Source: Streptomyces daqingensis (GTDB taxonomy: Bacteria; Actinomycetota; Actinomycetes; Streptomycetales; Streptomycetaceae). From it: DNA of 64,000 bases. The DNA is taken from NCBI RefSeq assembly GCF_014645895.1, contig NZ_BMMP01000014.1:1-64000 (forward strand), in the 5' to 3' direction. The notes below the pieces were generated by a model. That model was not told the origin of the DNA and searched no databases. It was given only the letters and a program-made list of their open reading frames with translations. The translations under genes and the position numbers were made by a program. This document shows positions 1 through 8,980 of the stretch, in pieces (position 1 is the first letter of the stretch; every line of letters starts with the position of its first letter).

Positions 1-256
1 AACTAACCGATCGACCTGAGGAGCGGGCATGGCGAATCCACTCGTAGGCGGCCCCGCCCGGAACGTGACGGAGCCCGCGTCACTGCCACTGGGCCCCTTA
101 TCTCACGGCGTTGGCGACGCCCCGCCCGAGATGCGTCGCCGGTGTGCCGTTGCGGGGCCGAGAGTGTGTCGGGCGGCGGTGCACTCAGGCAGAAGCAGGT
201 TCATCGAGCTGATGGCCGCCGGAGGTGCCCTTCATGTCGAATCTCCTGAAGTGCTG

Positions 257-291
257 AACCCGTCCGCCCCCGGGCGGGGGTCGGACGGGTT
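257..291. terminator. Strong GC hairpin, probable terminator
   Basis: The arms AACCCGTCCG (257-266) and CGGACGGGTT (282-291) are perfectly complementary and enclose a further C-rich/G-rich stem. The rest of 1-380 holds no gene I can support. A reading frame beginning with an ATG at 29, with a GAGGAG-type site before it, runs straight through this hairpin and looks unlike a protein. Confidence 0.6.
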
Positions 292-380
292 CGGCGGCTG
301 TGGTCAGGGGCTCTGAGAGCAGGCCCTGTTCTCGCCGGTGCACGCGCGGCGCCAGGTAGTGGCGCGGGTTTCGAAGTGCG

Positions 381-851
381 CTACTCGGTGTGGATGTTGA
401 TGCTCTGCGCGGGGCCGCCGCATCGGCAGGGAGTTTGTGGAGAGGCGGGGGGCGACGGGGGTGTGGGTGTCGCGGAGACCGTGACCGTCGTTGAGGCGCT
501 CGAGGCGAAGCACTCGGCGTTGCCGTTATAGGCCGCGGTGATGGTGTGGGTGCCGACGGTGTCGAAGGTGGTGTCCGGGAGTCTCGCGGTGTTGTCTGCC
601 CCCACCTGCTTGGTATCCAGGATGTCTCCTCCGTCGAAGAAGGTGACTCCCAGGCCTCCGCTGGGATCGTTCGGGCAGGAGACGGTGGCGATCAGCTCTA
701 CGGGGGCGCCCACTGCGGCGCTGGACGGTACTGCCTGCACCGTCGTGGTGGAGGATTCCTGTGCGGCTGCCGGGGTCGCGAAGGCCACTACGGCGACCAG
801 CGCCGTGGCGGCACTCCCCCACCAGTTTCTCGGTACTCGTCGCCGTTCCAC
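381..851 (-). CDS. Secreted Ig-like domain protein
   Basis: About 156 residues. The GTG start at 851 was chosen because a GAGGAGGAAA ribosome-binding site lies directly upstream, although the frame stays open further. The N-terminus (VERRRVPRNWWG, then a hydrophobic run ending ATPAAAQ) is a Sec signal peptide. The mature part (STTTVQAVPSSAAVGAPVEL ... GTHTITAAYNG) has the beta-sandwich signature of bacterial Ig-like repeats of the Big_3 type, with two Cys that could form a disulfide (SCPND and NAECF). The tail is Pro/Ser/Thr-rich and ends with a CRCGGP segment. The role is unknown, most likely an extracellular adhesion or scaffold protein. It is followed on the same strand only by the hairpin at 257-291. 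Confidence 0.7.
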   Translation of the reverse strand: MERRRVPRNWWGSAATALVAVVAFATPAAAQESSTTTVQAVPSSAAVGAPVELIATVSCPNDPSGGLGVTFFDGGDILDTKQVGADNTARLPDTTFDTVGTHTITAAYNGNAECFASSASTTVTVSATPTPPSPPASPQTPCRCGGPAQSINIHTE

Positions 852-1175
852 ATTTCCTCCTCCTCGACGGGCGGGCCGTCGATGATCGACTGACTTCGCC
901 GGTCTTTCTACGTGGTCACCCTGGAAATCGACGGAGGAGTGAGCTGCGTGGCTCCACATGGACCAGGGAGCTCACCTGAACGAGGAGGCATGCAGAGGGA
1001 CTACGTGCGGATGCGCGTTCGCCTGCCTCGGGAGCCTGTTTCGGGTTCGGGCAGGCCAACGATTCGGCGGAAGACGTCACTTCCAAGTCCGGCCGTGCAG
1101 CAAATAGCAGCACCGAGGGGCCGGCAGCTGGGAGGCGTCTCAGGTATCGGGCGCCCGGTGGCCCCGGGGCGGGGG

Positions 1176-2225
1176 TTAAAGCATCGGCGGCGGCACGCGG
1201 GTGTAGTTCAGGGAGACGCTGTCGCCGCCGGCAGTGGTGACGCCGACCGGGACGATGCCGGCCGGACCCGCCGGGGCCACCGCCGCCACGCTAGTGTCCG
1301 ATTCGACGGTGAAAGGGGCGAGCACGGCACCGAACCGGACCGCGGAGGTGGTGGTCAGCCCGCTGCCGGTGAGAGTGACGAGGGCGCCGGAGCTGACCGG
1401 GCCCTGTTGCGGCGTCAGCGCGGACAGGACGGGCGGCGCAACGTAGGTGTAGACAGCGGGGTTGCTCACGCCTCCAGGGGACGTGACGGTGACCGACGCC
1501 GAACCCGCCGACCGCGCCGGAGTCACCGCGGTGATCTGCGTCGAGGAGTTGACGGTGAAGCCGGCCGGGGTTCCTCCGAAGCTGACCGCCGTCGCACCCG
1601 TGAGACCGCTGCCGGTGAGGACGACGGTCGTTCCCCCCGCGGTCGGGCCGCGCACCGGGAGGACCGCGCTGAGCACTGGAGGCGCGGCGTAGAAGAAGTA
1701 GACGGCGTTGGAGGTTCCACCGGGAGTGGTGACAGTGACGGGCGCGGCGCCGGTGCCGGCCGGTGTGACGGCGGTGATCTGCGTGGCTGAGACGACTGTG
1801 AACTGCGCGGGAACGGCAGCGAAGTTCACCGCTGTCGCACCCGTGAGGCTGGTCCCGGTGAGCGTCACAGTGGTGCCTCCCGAGACGGGCCCCTGCTCGG
1901 GGGAGATGCCTGTGAGCTCGGGAAGTGCCGCGTAGACGTAACTGATCCCGTTGCTGGTCGATGTGCCGACTCGGACGGTCACTGTCACAATTCCGGTTCC
2001 TGCGGGGGCCAATGCGGTGATCTTGGTAAGGGAGTTGACCGTGAACCCGGGCGAGGCACGAGTGCCGAAGTTGACGGCAGTGACTCCCGTGAAGCCGGTG
2101 CCGTTCAGGATGACGGTGTTGTTGCCCGGGGGCGGACCGCCGGCCGGCACCACGGAGGCGAGAGTGGGCGCGGCGGCAAGAGCGGCGACGGGCGCTGGCG
2201 TCTTTGCGTGATCGCGGTCGTTCAC
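1176..2225 (-). CDS. IPT/TIG-repeat protein, four repeats
   Basis: About 349 residues from a GTG at 2225, preceded by a GGGAGA-type site. It consists almost entirely of four tandem IPT/TIG immunoglobulin-like repeats. Each carries the signature P..GP..GG..V.L.G..L.GATAV.FG, then FTV.S.TQITAV.PAG and VTV.TPGG.SN. It ends in a short RVPPPML tail. Such repeats usually occur in secreted or surface proteins, yet the N-terminus (VNDRDHAKTPAPVAALAAAP) shows no convincing signal peptide. It follows a second TIG protein on the same strand by 74 bp, so the two probably form an operon. Function unknown. The domain call is firm; the start is less certain. Confidence 0.75.
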   Translation of the reverse strand: MNDRDHAKTPAPVAALAAAPTLASVVPAGGPPPGNNTVILNGTGFTGVTAVNFGTRASPGFTVNSLTKITALAPAGTGIVTVTVRVGTSTSNGISYVYAALPELTGISPEQGPVSGGTTVTLTGTSLTGATAVNFAAVPAQFTVVSATQITAVTPAGTGAAPVTVTTPGGTSNAVYFFYAAPPVLSAVLPVRGPTAGGTTVVLTGSGLTGATAVSFGGTPAGFTVNSSTQITAVTPARSAGSASVTVTSPGGVSNPAVYTYVAPPVLSALTPQQGPVSSGALVTLTGSGLTTTSAVRFGAVLAPFTVESDTSVAAVAPAGPAGIVPVGVTTAGGDSVSLNYTRVPPPML

Positions 2226-2299
2226 TACGTCTCCCGTGGTTCTGGGCCCGTGGTGCACCGCCCGGGTCGGGCCGGTGCACCACGGGCTTCTTGCGGTTC

Positions 2300-3043
2300 T
2301 CAGATGCCGGGACCCGCGATGTAGGTGTATGCGTCCGCTGCCGTGGCGCTGCCGGCGTCGTTGGAGACGACCACGTCCACCGCACCGGCGGCCCCGGGCG
2401 GTGTCACCGCGGAGAGGGAGGCGTCGGAGAGAACGGTGAAGGGAGCCGGCGTCCCGTCGAAGGTGACCGAGTCCGTGGTGGTGAGAGCGGTGCCTGCAAT
2501 GGTCACAGCCGTACCGCCCGAAGTGGGTCCGGAGTCCGGAGTGAGCGAAGTGATGGTGGGGTCGGCGACGTAGGTGAAGGTCAGGCCGTTGTTGGTGCCG
2601 CCAGCGGTGGTGACGGTCACTCCGACCGGTCCCGCGGCGCCGGCCGGAGTGACGACGGTGAGCTGGCTGTCGGAGACCACAGCGGGGGTGGCGCTGTTGG
2701 CGCCGAACGCGACGCTGGTGGCGCTGGAAAGACCGGTGCCGTTGATGGTGACGGTCTCGCCTCCGGCCGTCGAGCCGCCGGTCGGGCTGATGGTCTGCTT
2801 GAACGGCGCTCCGACGTAGAAGAAGGACACCGGATTGCTCGTTCCTCCAGGGGTCGTCACCGTGACCCCGACCGTCCCGCTGCCGGACGGTGATATGGCA
2901 GTGACCTCCGTGGGGGACACGTTGGTGACTCCGGTGGCTGATTTGTTCCCGAAACGGACCGCGGTGGTGCCGCTGAGGTTCGTCCCGGTGATCGTGACGG
3001 TGGTGCCGCCTCCGGTGGAACCCTGATTCGGACTGATGGGCAT
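2300..3043 (-). CDS. IPT/TIG-repeat protein, three repeats
   Basis: About 247 residues. The ATG at 3043 follows a GAGGAGG ribosome-binding site at ideal spacing, so translation begins MPISPNQGS with no signal peptide. Three TIG repeats fill the protein (ISPNQGSTGGGTTVTITG, ISPTGGSTAGGETVTING and LTPDSGPTSGGTAVTIAG openings), each closing with a VTTPGGTSN-like strand. It ends YIAGPGI. It lies just upstream of the four-repeat TIG protein and is probably co-transcribed with it. The absence of an export signal in both members is unusual for TIG proteins and suggests a cytoplasmic assembly or a non-Sec export route. Function unknown. Confidence 0.75.
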   Translation of the reverse strand: MPISPNQGSTGGGTTVTITGTNLSGTTAVRFGNKSATGVTNVSPTEVTAISPSGSGTVGVTVTTPGGTSNPVSFFYVGAPFKQTISPTGGSTAGGETVTINGTGLSSATSVAFGANSATPAVVSDSQLTVVTPAGAAGPVGVTVTTAGGTNNGLTFTYVADPTITSLTPDSGPTSGGTAVTIAGTALTTTDSVTFDGTPAPFTVLSDASLSAVTPPGAAGAVDVVVSNDAGSATAADAYTYIAGPGI

Positions 3044-3945
3044 GCTGGCTCCTCCTCGCCCGGAAATGCTGTACATTCCCGAGCAGTAATGAAAACGGTT
3101 CGGAATTCACGTACGTCGGGGTGAGCGCGAGGTGCACTCGCGTTCTCTGCCAACGAAAACCCGGTCGGATGCCTGCGAGTTCTTCGACGAAGCATCAGCA
3201 GGGGTGTCTGACGGTTTTCGGGGCCAGGTCGCACGCTTACCGAAATCTCATGCAACAAGTAGCCCATCCGGCCGTTCCGGTGACAACAGCTCAGGCACTT
3301 CCTCGCCCCATCGAGGCAGGCGCCAAGAAGTGAAAACGAGCGCAACACAGGCGTATTCGTTAAGAACTGCTTATAGGCTAGTGTGAATTACAGTTACGGA
3401 GATCAGCGGCACGCCGACGTGGCCGGTCCACGGGGGCAGAGAAAGCGCAGTCACCAACCAGGGCCCCGGCCACCCTCAACATCCCGAGGAAGCCAGGCGG
3501 CGATGACCGTCAGGTGCGCCTGCCCGCGGCTGTCCAAGATCCCCAACTCCGGGCCCGGCCCAACGCCTTCGACGCCGCCACCGCCTCGCCGATCGTGACA
3601 AGAGACCTCACGGTCACCTTCTGACGACACAGCCGTTCACTCCGCGCGGCCACGGCATCACACCGAGACCGCGGCATCAGGTGCCGCCTCTCAGTACAGT
3701 TGGCAAGGCAGACAAGCACAAGAGTACGGACGCGATGCTGCAACCTTCGATGCCGGATATCCGCTGAAGGCCGTTAATGCTGGGGCCGGTGCCCCTTGCA
3801 ATCACGGTGATCCCGCCATGCGACGATGCGGCCAGCGAGCCCAAGGTGACACTCATGGACTTCGAGATCCGTCCGCGTCAGGGAATCGCCCCTTCATCCT
3901 CGGCACGGCGATGGACGACGCGGCCAGGACCGCAGAGGAGTGGGC
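3044..3945. other. Gene-free stretch
   Basis: Several overlapping frames are open here, but none has the Streptomyces third-position GC bias, a ribosome-binding site and protein-like composition together. The first 100 bp probably hold the promoter of the TIG operon. The rest looks like decayed DNA leading into the pseudogene remnant that follows. Confidence 0.4.
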
Positions 3946-4334
3946 ATGCACGCCGTCCAACTCGAAGACTCCGGCGGGGATGAACTCAAGGTGCCAGTGC
4001 GCACCCACGCTTTCTCACCATCCTGGTCGCCAACGAACGCACTCGACTCAACGCCGTGGCCGTCCGTCGCTTCCAAGAGGAGGATGCGCCCGTCCGCGTC
4101 CTGTTGCACCGTACTGATGTCTTCCGCACCCCGCTCGACGACCTCCCGGCAGTACTGGAGGGCCAGGGGCACGAGCTACAAGAGGGAGTACGGACTCGAG
4201 GTGCTCGACCTCGGACTGATCTTCTCCAACGAAAGTAGCTTCGAATACCCCGAAGGCGACGATGGAGACCCCTCTACTTCGACACCGTGCTCGTCAGCGA
4301 CAACAACCACCCCTTCTTTCATGGGCGTTGGTGA
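3946..4334 (+). pseudogene. Decayed gene, frames interrupted
   Basis: Protein-like stretches follow one another in different frames. MHAVQLEDSGGDELKVPVR starts at 3946. NERTRLNAVAVRRFQEEDAP and DVFRTPLDDLPAVLEGQGHE follow in a second frame at about 4011-4190. EVLDLGLIFSNESSFEYPE follows in a third. LYFDTVLVSDNNHPFFHGRW then returns to the second frame and ends at a TGA (4332-4334). Read together they resemble one protein of about 125 residues broken by at least three frameshifts. I do not recognise the family. It could equally be overlapping non-coding frames, but the succession of hydrophobic/acidic blocks argues for a decayed gene. Confidence 0.35.
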
Positions 4335-4810
4335 GGTCAGTAGCGGACGCCTAAGCTCACAACACGGTCCTCTGCTCGTTTGGCAAGGCGGACACCCGCT
4401 GAAGAGCGTGCCTCCGGCCTGGTTTGGCCCTGCACCAGCAACGAAGTGGACGGTGCCGTCTCTGGCGACTGCGTGGCACGGCGAGCACTGCAGGAGCTGA
4501 CCAACCACCGAGGTTGGCACTTCGATCCGACCACGTTGCAGTGAAAGGACCATCGACGTTCAACTCCGCCCCCGTCGGGGCGCCGGTCCGTTCAACCTGG
4601 GCGCCTCCCTCGATGAGACGCAAGACGTCGCCGAAAGCATCGAGGGGGCGCGTGTAGAGCGCGACGTGACCTCCGGAGGTCAGGAGGTCCGCCTGTTCGT
4701 CCGACTGCCTCTGTTGCCCAAGGGGCATCTCACCCCGCTCCCCTACGGTTGGGCACCGTCGCCTGTGCGCGCAGCCGAAGGGGACCGAGGGGAGCTAGGG
4801 CAGGTGGTCG
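4335..4810. other. Gene-free stretch
   Basis: No convincing gene. A minus-strand frame from 4728 begins with a protein-like segment (PLDAFGDVLRLIEGGAQVERT) but degenerates after about 75 codons. It may be another fragment of a decayed gene. Confidence 0.35.
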
Positions 4811-5446
4811 CTACTTCGCCGTGTGCGTGGGGTATACCTCGACATCGGTGTAGGCGCCCTTGATGTCCCCTGCTCCTGCCGGCCACTTCACAGTCACCGG
4901 GTGGGTCTCATTCGGGGGCGTCACCAACAGGTGGGTCGGGTGCGCGTGGCTGTCGCCGCTGGGGTCGATGTCGTAGGCGAGGTTGAAGACAGCCGCGTCA
5001 CCGGGCTTGAGCGTAGTCACACGCGGCTGGGCCTGGGCGCGGCTGATGGGGTTGGAGGTGTTGTCGACGTCCTTGATATCGACGCCCGGAAAGCCCGTCG
5101 CCGAGCAGGTAGTCGAACCTCGGTTGACCATGGTGACGTTGATCCTGCCGGCGTCGGCGTCGGGAGCGGCGTCCTCGGCGGTGACAGTCAGGTTCGCGGT
5201 CTTGCAGAAAGCGGCCTTCCCTTCCGCTTTCGCCGCCTTGCTCGCGGAGCCGGCGCGGGCCTGCATGTCCTGCTCAGAACCAGCCTTTGCCTCCCCAGAA
5301 CCGGAACCGCCGGACGATGCCGACGAAGAGGGCGAGGTGTCCTTGGAGGACGTCTTCTTGCCGGAGTCGTCACTCCCGCAGGCGGTGAGTGAGAAAGCGG
5401 CAGCGACGCTGACAGCGGCGAATGCGGCGACACGGGTGTACTTCAC
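4811..5446 (-). CDS. DUF4232-type lipoprotein
   Basis: 211 residues. The N-terminus MKYTRVAAFAAVSVAAAFS runs into a lipobox LTAC, so the protein should be lipidated on that Cys and anchored to the outer face of the membrane. A Ser/Gly/Lys-rich linker (about residues 27-75) precedes a beta-rich domain of about 130 residues. That domain has the DUF4232 pattern: FCKTANLTV near its start, the paired Cys CSATGFPGVDIKD, and a proline-rich close (VTVKWPAGAGDIKGAYTDVE). DUF4232 proteins are common secreted or lipidated Streptomyces proteins without a known biochemical function. It appears monocistronic. Confidence 0.85.
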   Translation of the reverse strand: MKYTRVAAFAAVSVAAAFSLTACGSDDSGKKTSSKDTSPSSSASSGGSGSGEAKAGSEQDMQARAGSASKAAKAEGKAAFCKTANLTVTAEDAAPDADAGRINVTMVNRGSTTCSATGFPGVDIKDVDNTSNPISRAQAQPRVTTLKPGDAAVFNLAYDIDPSGDSHAHPTHLLVTPPNETHPVTVKWPAGAGDIKGAYTDVEVYPTHTAK

Positions 5447-5588
5447 GATGTTCCCCCCAGCGATACGTAGTGCAAACGGTCAAGAACATTTGTATCCCGC
5501 ACCACGTCACAGGCAGCTCTTCACGAAGTTGACGTTCCGTCACAGCTGCGGGCCTCGGTTCCTGACCCAGAGATCGAGCCGCGCGGGA

Positions 5589-6060
5589 CTACTTCGCGCG
5601 GTGGTAGGTGACGGTCTCGTCCGGGCAGCCGCGGGCGAGCTGGGCGAGTTTCCTCTGCTCGGCCCGATCCACGGCCAGTTGCCAACGCAGTCTCGTGGAA
5701 ACCCAGCCGGGCCGTGTAACGGCAGGCCGCCAGCTTCGCAAGCGGCATCCACTCGGCCAGGGCACGCTCACCACAGCCACCAGCGCTCAGGTCGTCGGCG
5801 TAGCGCTCGCGCTTGCCTGCAGGCCACTTCGACGCCCCGCCCCGGATGCCCAGACTTCGGCCAGGGGCACGAGGCGGTCGATGTCGAGGACACGCTGGTC
5901 GGTGACGGTCTTGTCGTCGTAGTAGGAGCGCCCGGGGCCGCCGGTGAGGGCGCAGTCCTCGCCGTGCTTCGGCTTCTTCCGCGTCGGTGGCGACGTCGGA
6001 GCGCACGGAGCCGTCGTTGACCTCGGCCTCCGGCACCTGGCCCTCCTCGGACGAGGGCCG
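5589..6060 (-). pseudogene. Decayed HNH nuclease (DUF1524/GmrSD-like C-terminus)
   Basis: Three successive frames on the minus strand spell the C-terminal half of the secreted HNH family common in Streptomyces. These are CALTGGPGRSYYDDKTVTD and LDIDRLVPLAEVWASGA in one frame, then KRERYADDLSAGGCGERALAEW with CRYTARLG, then LAVDRAEQRKLAQLARGCPD and ETVTYHRAK ending at 5589. Intact members of the family read DIDHLVPLAEAWDSGA; here the catalytic DxDH is DIDR, so the nuclease would be dead even without the two or more frameshifts. No N-terminal signal sequence survives. Confidence 0.65.
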
Positions 6061-6073
6061 GGGCCTCCAGCCC

Positions 6074-6631
6074 TCACCTGCGCCTGAAGCTACGCATCCA
6101 CTTGCGGCTGGTGAAGAAGCCCATCAGGAGTACCACAGCGCCGAAGCACCACCACAGGAAGGACTCCAGCACCGCCCCGAACCCGGTCTGACGCACAAGG
6201 AAGTCGCTGCCCAGCACGACCTCGTAGGCGCCCACCTGCTTGCCCTTCGGATAGTCGTCACCCGCATCTTCCAGCTGCACGGCAGACCGGTCGCCCCTGG
6301 CCGCCCCCTGGGGGAGGAATTCCCCGTGACACGAGTAGTCGGAATTCTTGCTGGTGGGGTTGTCGTCCGAGCAGTAGTCCACGGTGAACGTTCCCGTCGT
6401 GCCGGCAAGTCCTGTCGCCTGCACACCCTGGACGGAATTGACGAGCACTGACCCGGCACCGAACAGCGTCAACACCGACCCCAGCAACAGCCCCACCACA
6501 CGCCACCCGAGCGCATGTTCCGACGCCTTTCTGCCCCCCCGACGCCACGCCCCCGGCACTCTCGTTACTGGCCTGCTCGCTCCCCGTTCCGGCGCGAGCG
6601 CCAGACGTCGTCTCTCCACCCATCGAAGCAT
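6074..6631 (-). CDS. Two-TM membrane protein
   Basis: 185 residues from an ATG at 6631. After a basic N-terminus there is one transmembrane segment (about residues 43-66, VVGLLLGSVLTLFGAGSVLV). A domain of about 75 residues follows with two Cys (VDYCSDDNP and DYSCHGEFLP) that could form an extracytoplasmic disulfide. A second transmembrane segment (ESFLWWCFGAVVLLMGFF) precedes a short basic tail, RKWMRSFRRR. I do not recognise the family. The topology suggests a small envelope protein with an external loop. It lies just upstream of the decayed HNH gene in the same direction. Confidence 0.5.
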   Translation of the reverse strand: MLRWVERRRLALAPERGASRPVTRVPGAWRRGGRKASEHALGWRVVGLLLGSVLTLFGAGSVLVNSVQGVQATGLAGTTGTFTVDYCSDDNPTSKNSDYSCHGEFLPQGAARGDRSAVQLEDAGDDYPKGKQVGAYEVVLGSDFLVRQTGFGAVLESFLWWCFGAVVLLMGFFTSRKWMRSFRRR

Positions 6632-6797
6632 CGTAGAGCCAGGCGATACCCGAACCAGCCGTTAGCACGAAGGCCAGCGGCCGGCGGGACGATGATTGTT
6701 TACCAGCGCAACCGCAGCCCTGGACTTATGTCGTCACCAGCGCCGTCGGACGCCTCCAACTCCTCCCCAGCGCCGGCTGACCAACGGATCCATCCGT

Positions 6798-6867
6798 CCC
6801 TGCGGTCGTGCCCTCCGACCGCAGGGCCCCGGCCCCGCCCCGGCTCGTTGGCCGAGACGGGGCGGGG
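6798..6867. terminator. Double hairpin terminator after the adenosine deaminase gene
   Basis: Two adjacent hairpins. CCCTGCGGTCG (6798-6808) pairs with CGACCGCAGGG (6816-6826). CCCCGCCCCGGCTCG (6833-6847) pairs with CGAGACGGGGCGGGG (6853-6867) with one mismatch. They lie just beyond the minus-strand gene ending at 6887 and probably terminate it. Confidence 0.6.
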
Positions 6868-6886
6868 TGGGCGACGAGGTCAGAGG

Positions 6887-8503
6887 TCAGCGCTTGCCGG
6901 GGTGCGTGCGTTCGAAGGTGGTGAAGGCGGACTCCAGGCGCCACTGGGCGGCTGCCTTCGGGCTGTCGGCCAGGAGACGGCCGCAGGCACCGCGGGGCCA
7001 GCCGGTTCCGGGCAGTTCCGCAGCGCAGACCGAGGCGGGCCGATGACCGTCGCGCGTGGGGTTGCCGCGCCACAGGCTGCGGCCGGGCAGGAAGGCATAC
7101 TCCAGCGAGGCGCGCGCCATGTCCTTCAGTTCGGGGTAGCGCAGCCGGTAGGTGGTTGACGCGTACTGGTACTCGCGGCTGATGTCGGTCCGGGAGATGC
7201 CCGGGTCGTCGGTGGACAGCACGACAGGCACGCCGTATGCGCGGTAGGTGTTGAACGGGTGGTCCTCACCCTTCACACCGAGGATCTGCGCGTTGCTGGT
7301 GAGCGGCACCTCGACGGCTGTCTCCCGGCGCGCCATCGTGCGGGCCAGCTGCTGCCAGTCGTTCTCGTGGACGAGGTCGACGCCGTGGCCGATGCGCTCG
7401 GCCTTCGCCACATTCACCGCCTCGCCGATGTGGAAGGACAGATCCTCGGGCTTGACCAGCCCGGGCCACAACTCCCCGGCGTGCAAGGTGATGTGGGCCT
7501 TCGGGTACTGCTTGCCCAGGTAGTTCAGCATCCGCATCTGGAGCCGGTAGTTGCGCAGCGCGCTCTCCCCGTCCTCGGGCTGGACGAGGTTGACGGCGAC
7601 GAATCGGGGATCGCGTTCGGCCAGCCGCAGTCCAAGGGCGATCTGGGTGAAGACGCGCTCCGGTGAACTGCCGCGGGAGACCTGCGAGATCCAGCGGACG
7701 GGCAGCCGGCAGGCGCCGCCGGGGTGTGCGGTGTCGCAGCGTGCCTCAGCGCGGAACTCGGCGTTGGTGCGGTCGGCCTCCTTCCGGGCCTGCGCCACCA
7801 GCCGGTCCAACTTGCCCCCGGCTAGCAGCTTCTGGTGCATCCGTGCCGGGTCCGGGTCCCAGCCCGTCTCTTCGGCGAGCTTCTTCGCGCCCTCGGAGGC
7901 GGGGGTCGCCATCGTCTCCAGGTAGGACTGGTTCTGCCGGGTCGCCTGCTCGGCGACTTCAGCGAGGAGCTTGCCCGGATGGCGCCAGGTCACCTCGCCG
8001 AACTTGCCGAAGGCGGCGAAGAAGTGGTCGTGCCCGGACTCGCCTTGCGGGAAGTCCTCCATGGACCAGGCCCGCACCAGTTCCTTGTGGAATGCCTTGT
8101 CGGTGCGCGCGTCGGCGGCCGGGCGGGCGCGGTCCTTGCACGGCGGCTGCACTGCGGTCATCGTCTTCTTCTCGATGCACAGCCCGTCCTGCGCGGCGAG
8201 TTCGATGAGGTATTCGGTGCTGACGGCGCCGGAGAGGTGGTTGTGCAGGTCGCCGCCCTTGGGCAGCTTCCGGAAGAAGTCCCGCAGCCGGCCGGGGTCG
8301 TTGCGGGCGGATTCCAGATAGGCGGCGGTGCCCGCCTCGGCGGGTGTGGCGGGCAGCCGGGCGGTGAGACGGGCCTTGTCGGACCGGTCCCCTTCGGACT
8401 GGGCGGCGGCCGGCGCTGCGGACAGTGCGGTCAGGAGACAGAGTGCGGCGGCGCCCGTCGGGTACAGCATCCGACGGCGGCCGATCCGGGATCGATGAGT
8501 CAC
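6887..8503 (-). CDS. Secreted adenosine deaminase-family protein
   Basis: About 538 residues from a GTG at 8503, giving a basic n-region (THRSRIGRRR) before the hydrophobic LYPTGAAALCLLTALS and cleavage site APAAAQ. An ATG at 8470 is the alternative start. The catalytic domain carries metallo-dependent hydrolase signatures of adenosine deaminases: DLHNHLSGA (metal-binding HxH), THAGE-like ITLHAGELW, ERIGHGVDL, and STDDPGISRT containing the catalytic Asp pair. The architecture matches ADGF-like extracellular deaminases, which convert adenosine or related nucleosides to inosine outside the cell. Two Cys-containing inserts may form disulfides. It appears monocistronic. Confidence 0.85.
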   Translation of the reverse strand: MTHRSRIGRRRMLYPTGAAALCLLTALSAAPAAAQSEGDRSDKARLTARLPATPAEAGTAAYLESARNDPGRLRDFFRKLPKGGDLHNHLSGAVSTEYLIELAAQDGLCIEKKTMTAVQPPCKDRARPAADARTDKAFHKELVRAWSMEDFPQGESGHDHFFAAFGKFGEVTWRHPGKLLAEVAEQATRQNQSYLETMATPASEGAKKLAEETGWDPDPARMHQKLLAGGKLDRLVAQARKEADRTNAEFRAEARCDTAHPGGACRLPVRWISQVSRGSSPERVFTQIALGLRLAERDPRFVAVNLVQPEDGESALRNYRLQMRMLNYLGKQYPKAHITLHAGELWPGLVKPEDLSFHIGEAVNVAKAERIGHGVDLVHENDWQQLARTMARRETAVEVPLTSNAQILGVKGEDHPFNTYRAYGVPVVLSTDDPGISRTDISREYQYASTTYRLRYPELKDMARASLEYAFLPGRSLWRGNPTRDGHRPASVCAAELPGTGWPRGACGRLLADSPKAAAQWRLESAFTTFERTHPGKR

Positions 8504-8980
8504 CTCGTCATGATCAAGGGATCGGGCGCTGTATGAGGGCGGCCGCAGAACTGTCACTCGATCGTGCGATCGCCCCCCGAGGCAGCGGGAGTTGGCAGTC
8601 GACCATCCCTTCCCGAGACGAGCGGCCGGTTCCGAACGCCCCGACTCGTCTGGTCGGACTGGCAGAAACGACCTGCTGTTCCAGGTCACCTCATGGTGGC
8701 GATTTGCCTCGACGGCCGTGTGACCGGATGGATATCGAGCGCCAAGAGGGCACCGCGCGTGCAGAGTCAACCGGGCAGCACGACTCCCTCCCGGGACGCA
8801 CGCGGCGTGGGCATGGCTGCGGGATGGACGTTCTACCGCCTATGGCAGCACCGCAGTTGGGCCGACGCCGGGGTGGGGCTGAGGCACCACAACTAGGGTT
8901 GCCGTTCCACTGCCCACCGTCCGTGTGATAGCGGCTCGGAATCCTGTCGGGGCGGGCGCGCCGGGTTCCTTGAGCCTGTG
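8504..8980. other. Intergenic stretch
   Basis: Nothing recognisable. It separates the 3' end of the telomere-protein pair from the deaminase gene and should contain the deaminase promoter. Confidence 0.4.

Noticed and set aside
29..316. 95-codon plus-strand frame with a GAGGAG site before its ATG
   Set aside because: It reads straight through the strong hairpin at 257-291 and its composition is not protein-like.
3690..4400. Two TTGGCAAGGC(A/G)GACA stretches (about 3699 and 4381) with a TGGCAA core like the cluster operator
   Set aside because: They lack the inverted second half and lie in decayed DNA far from the regulator; probably chance or a repeat remnant.
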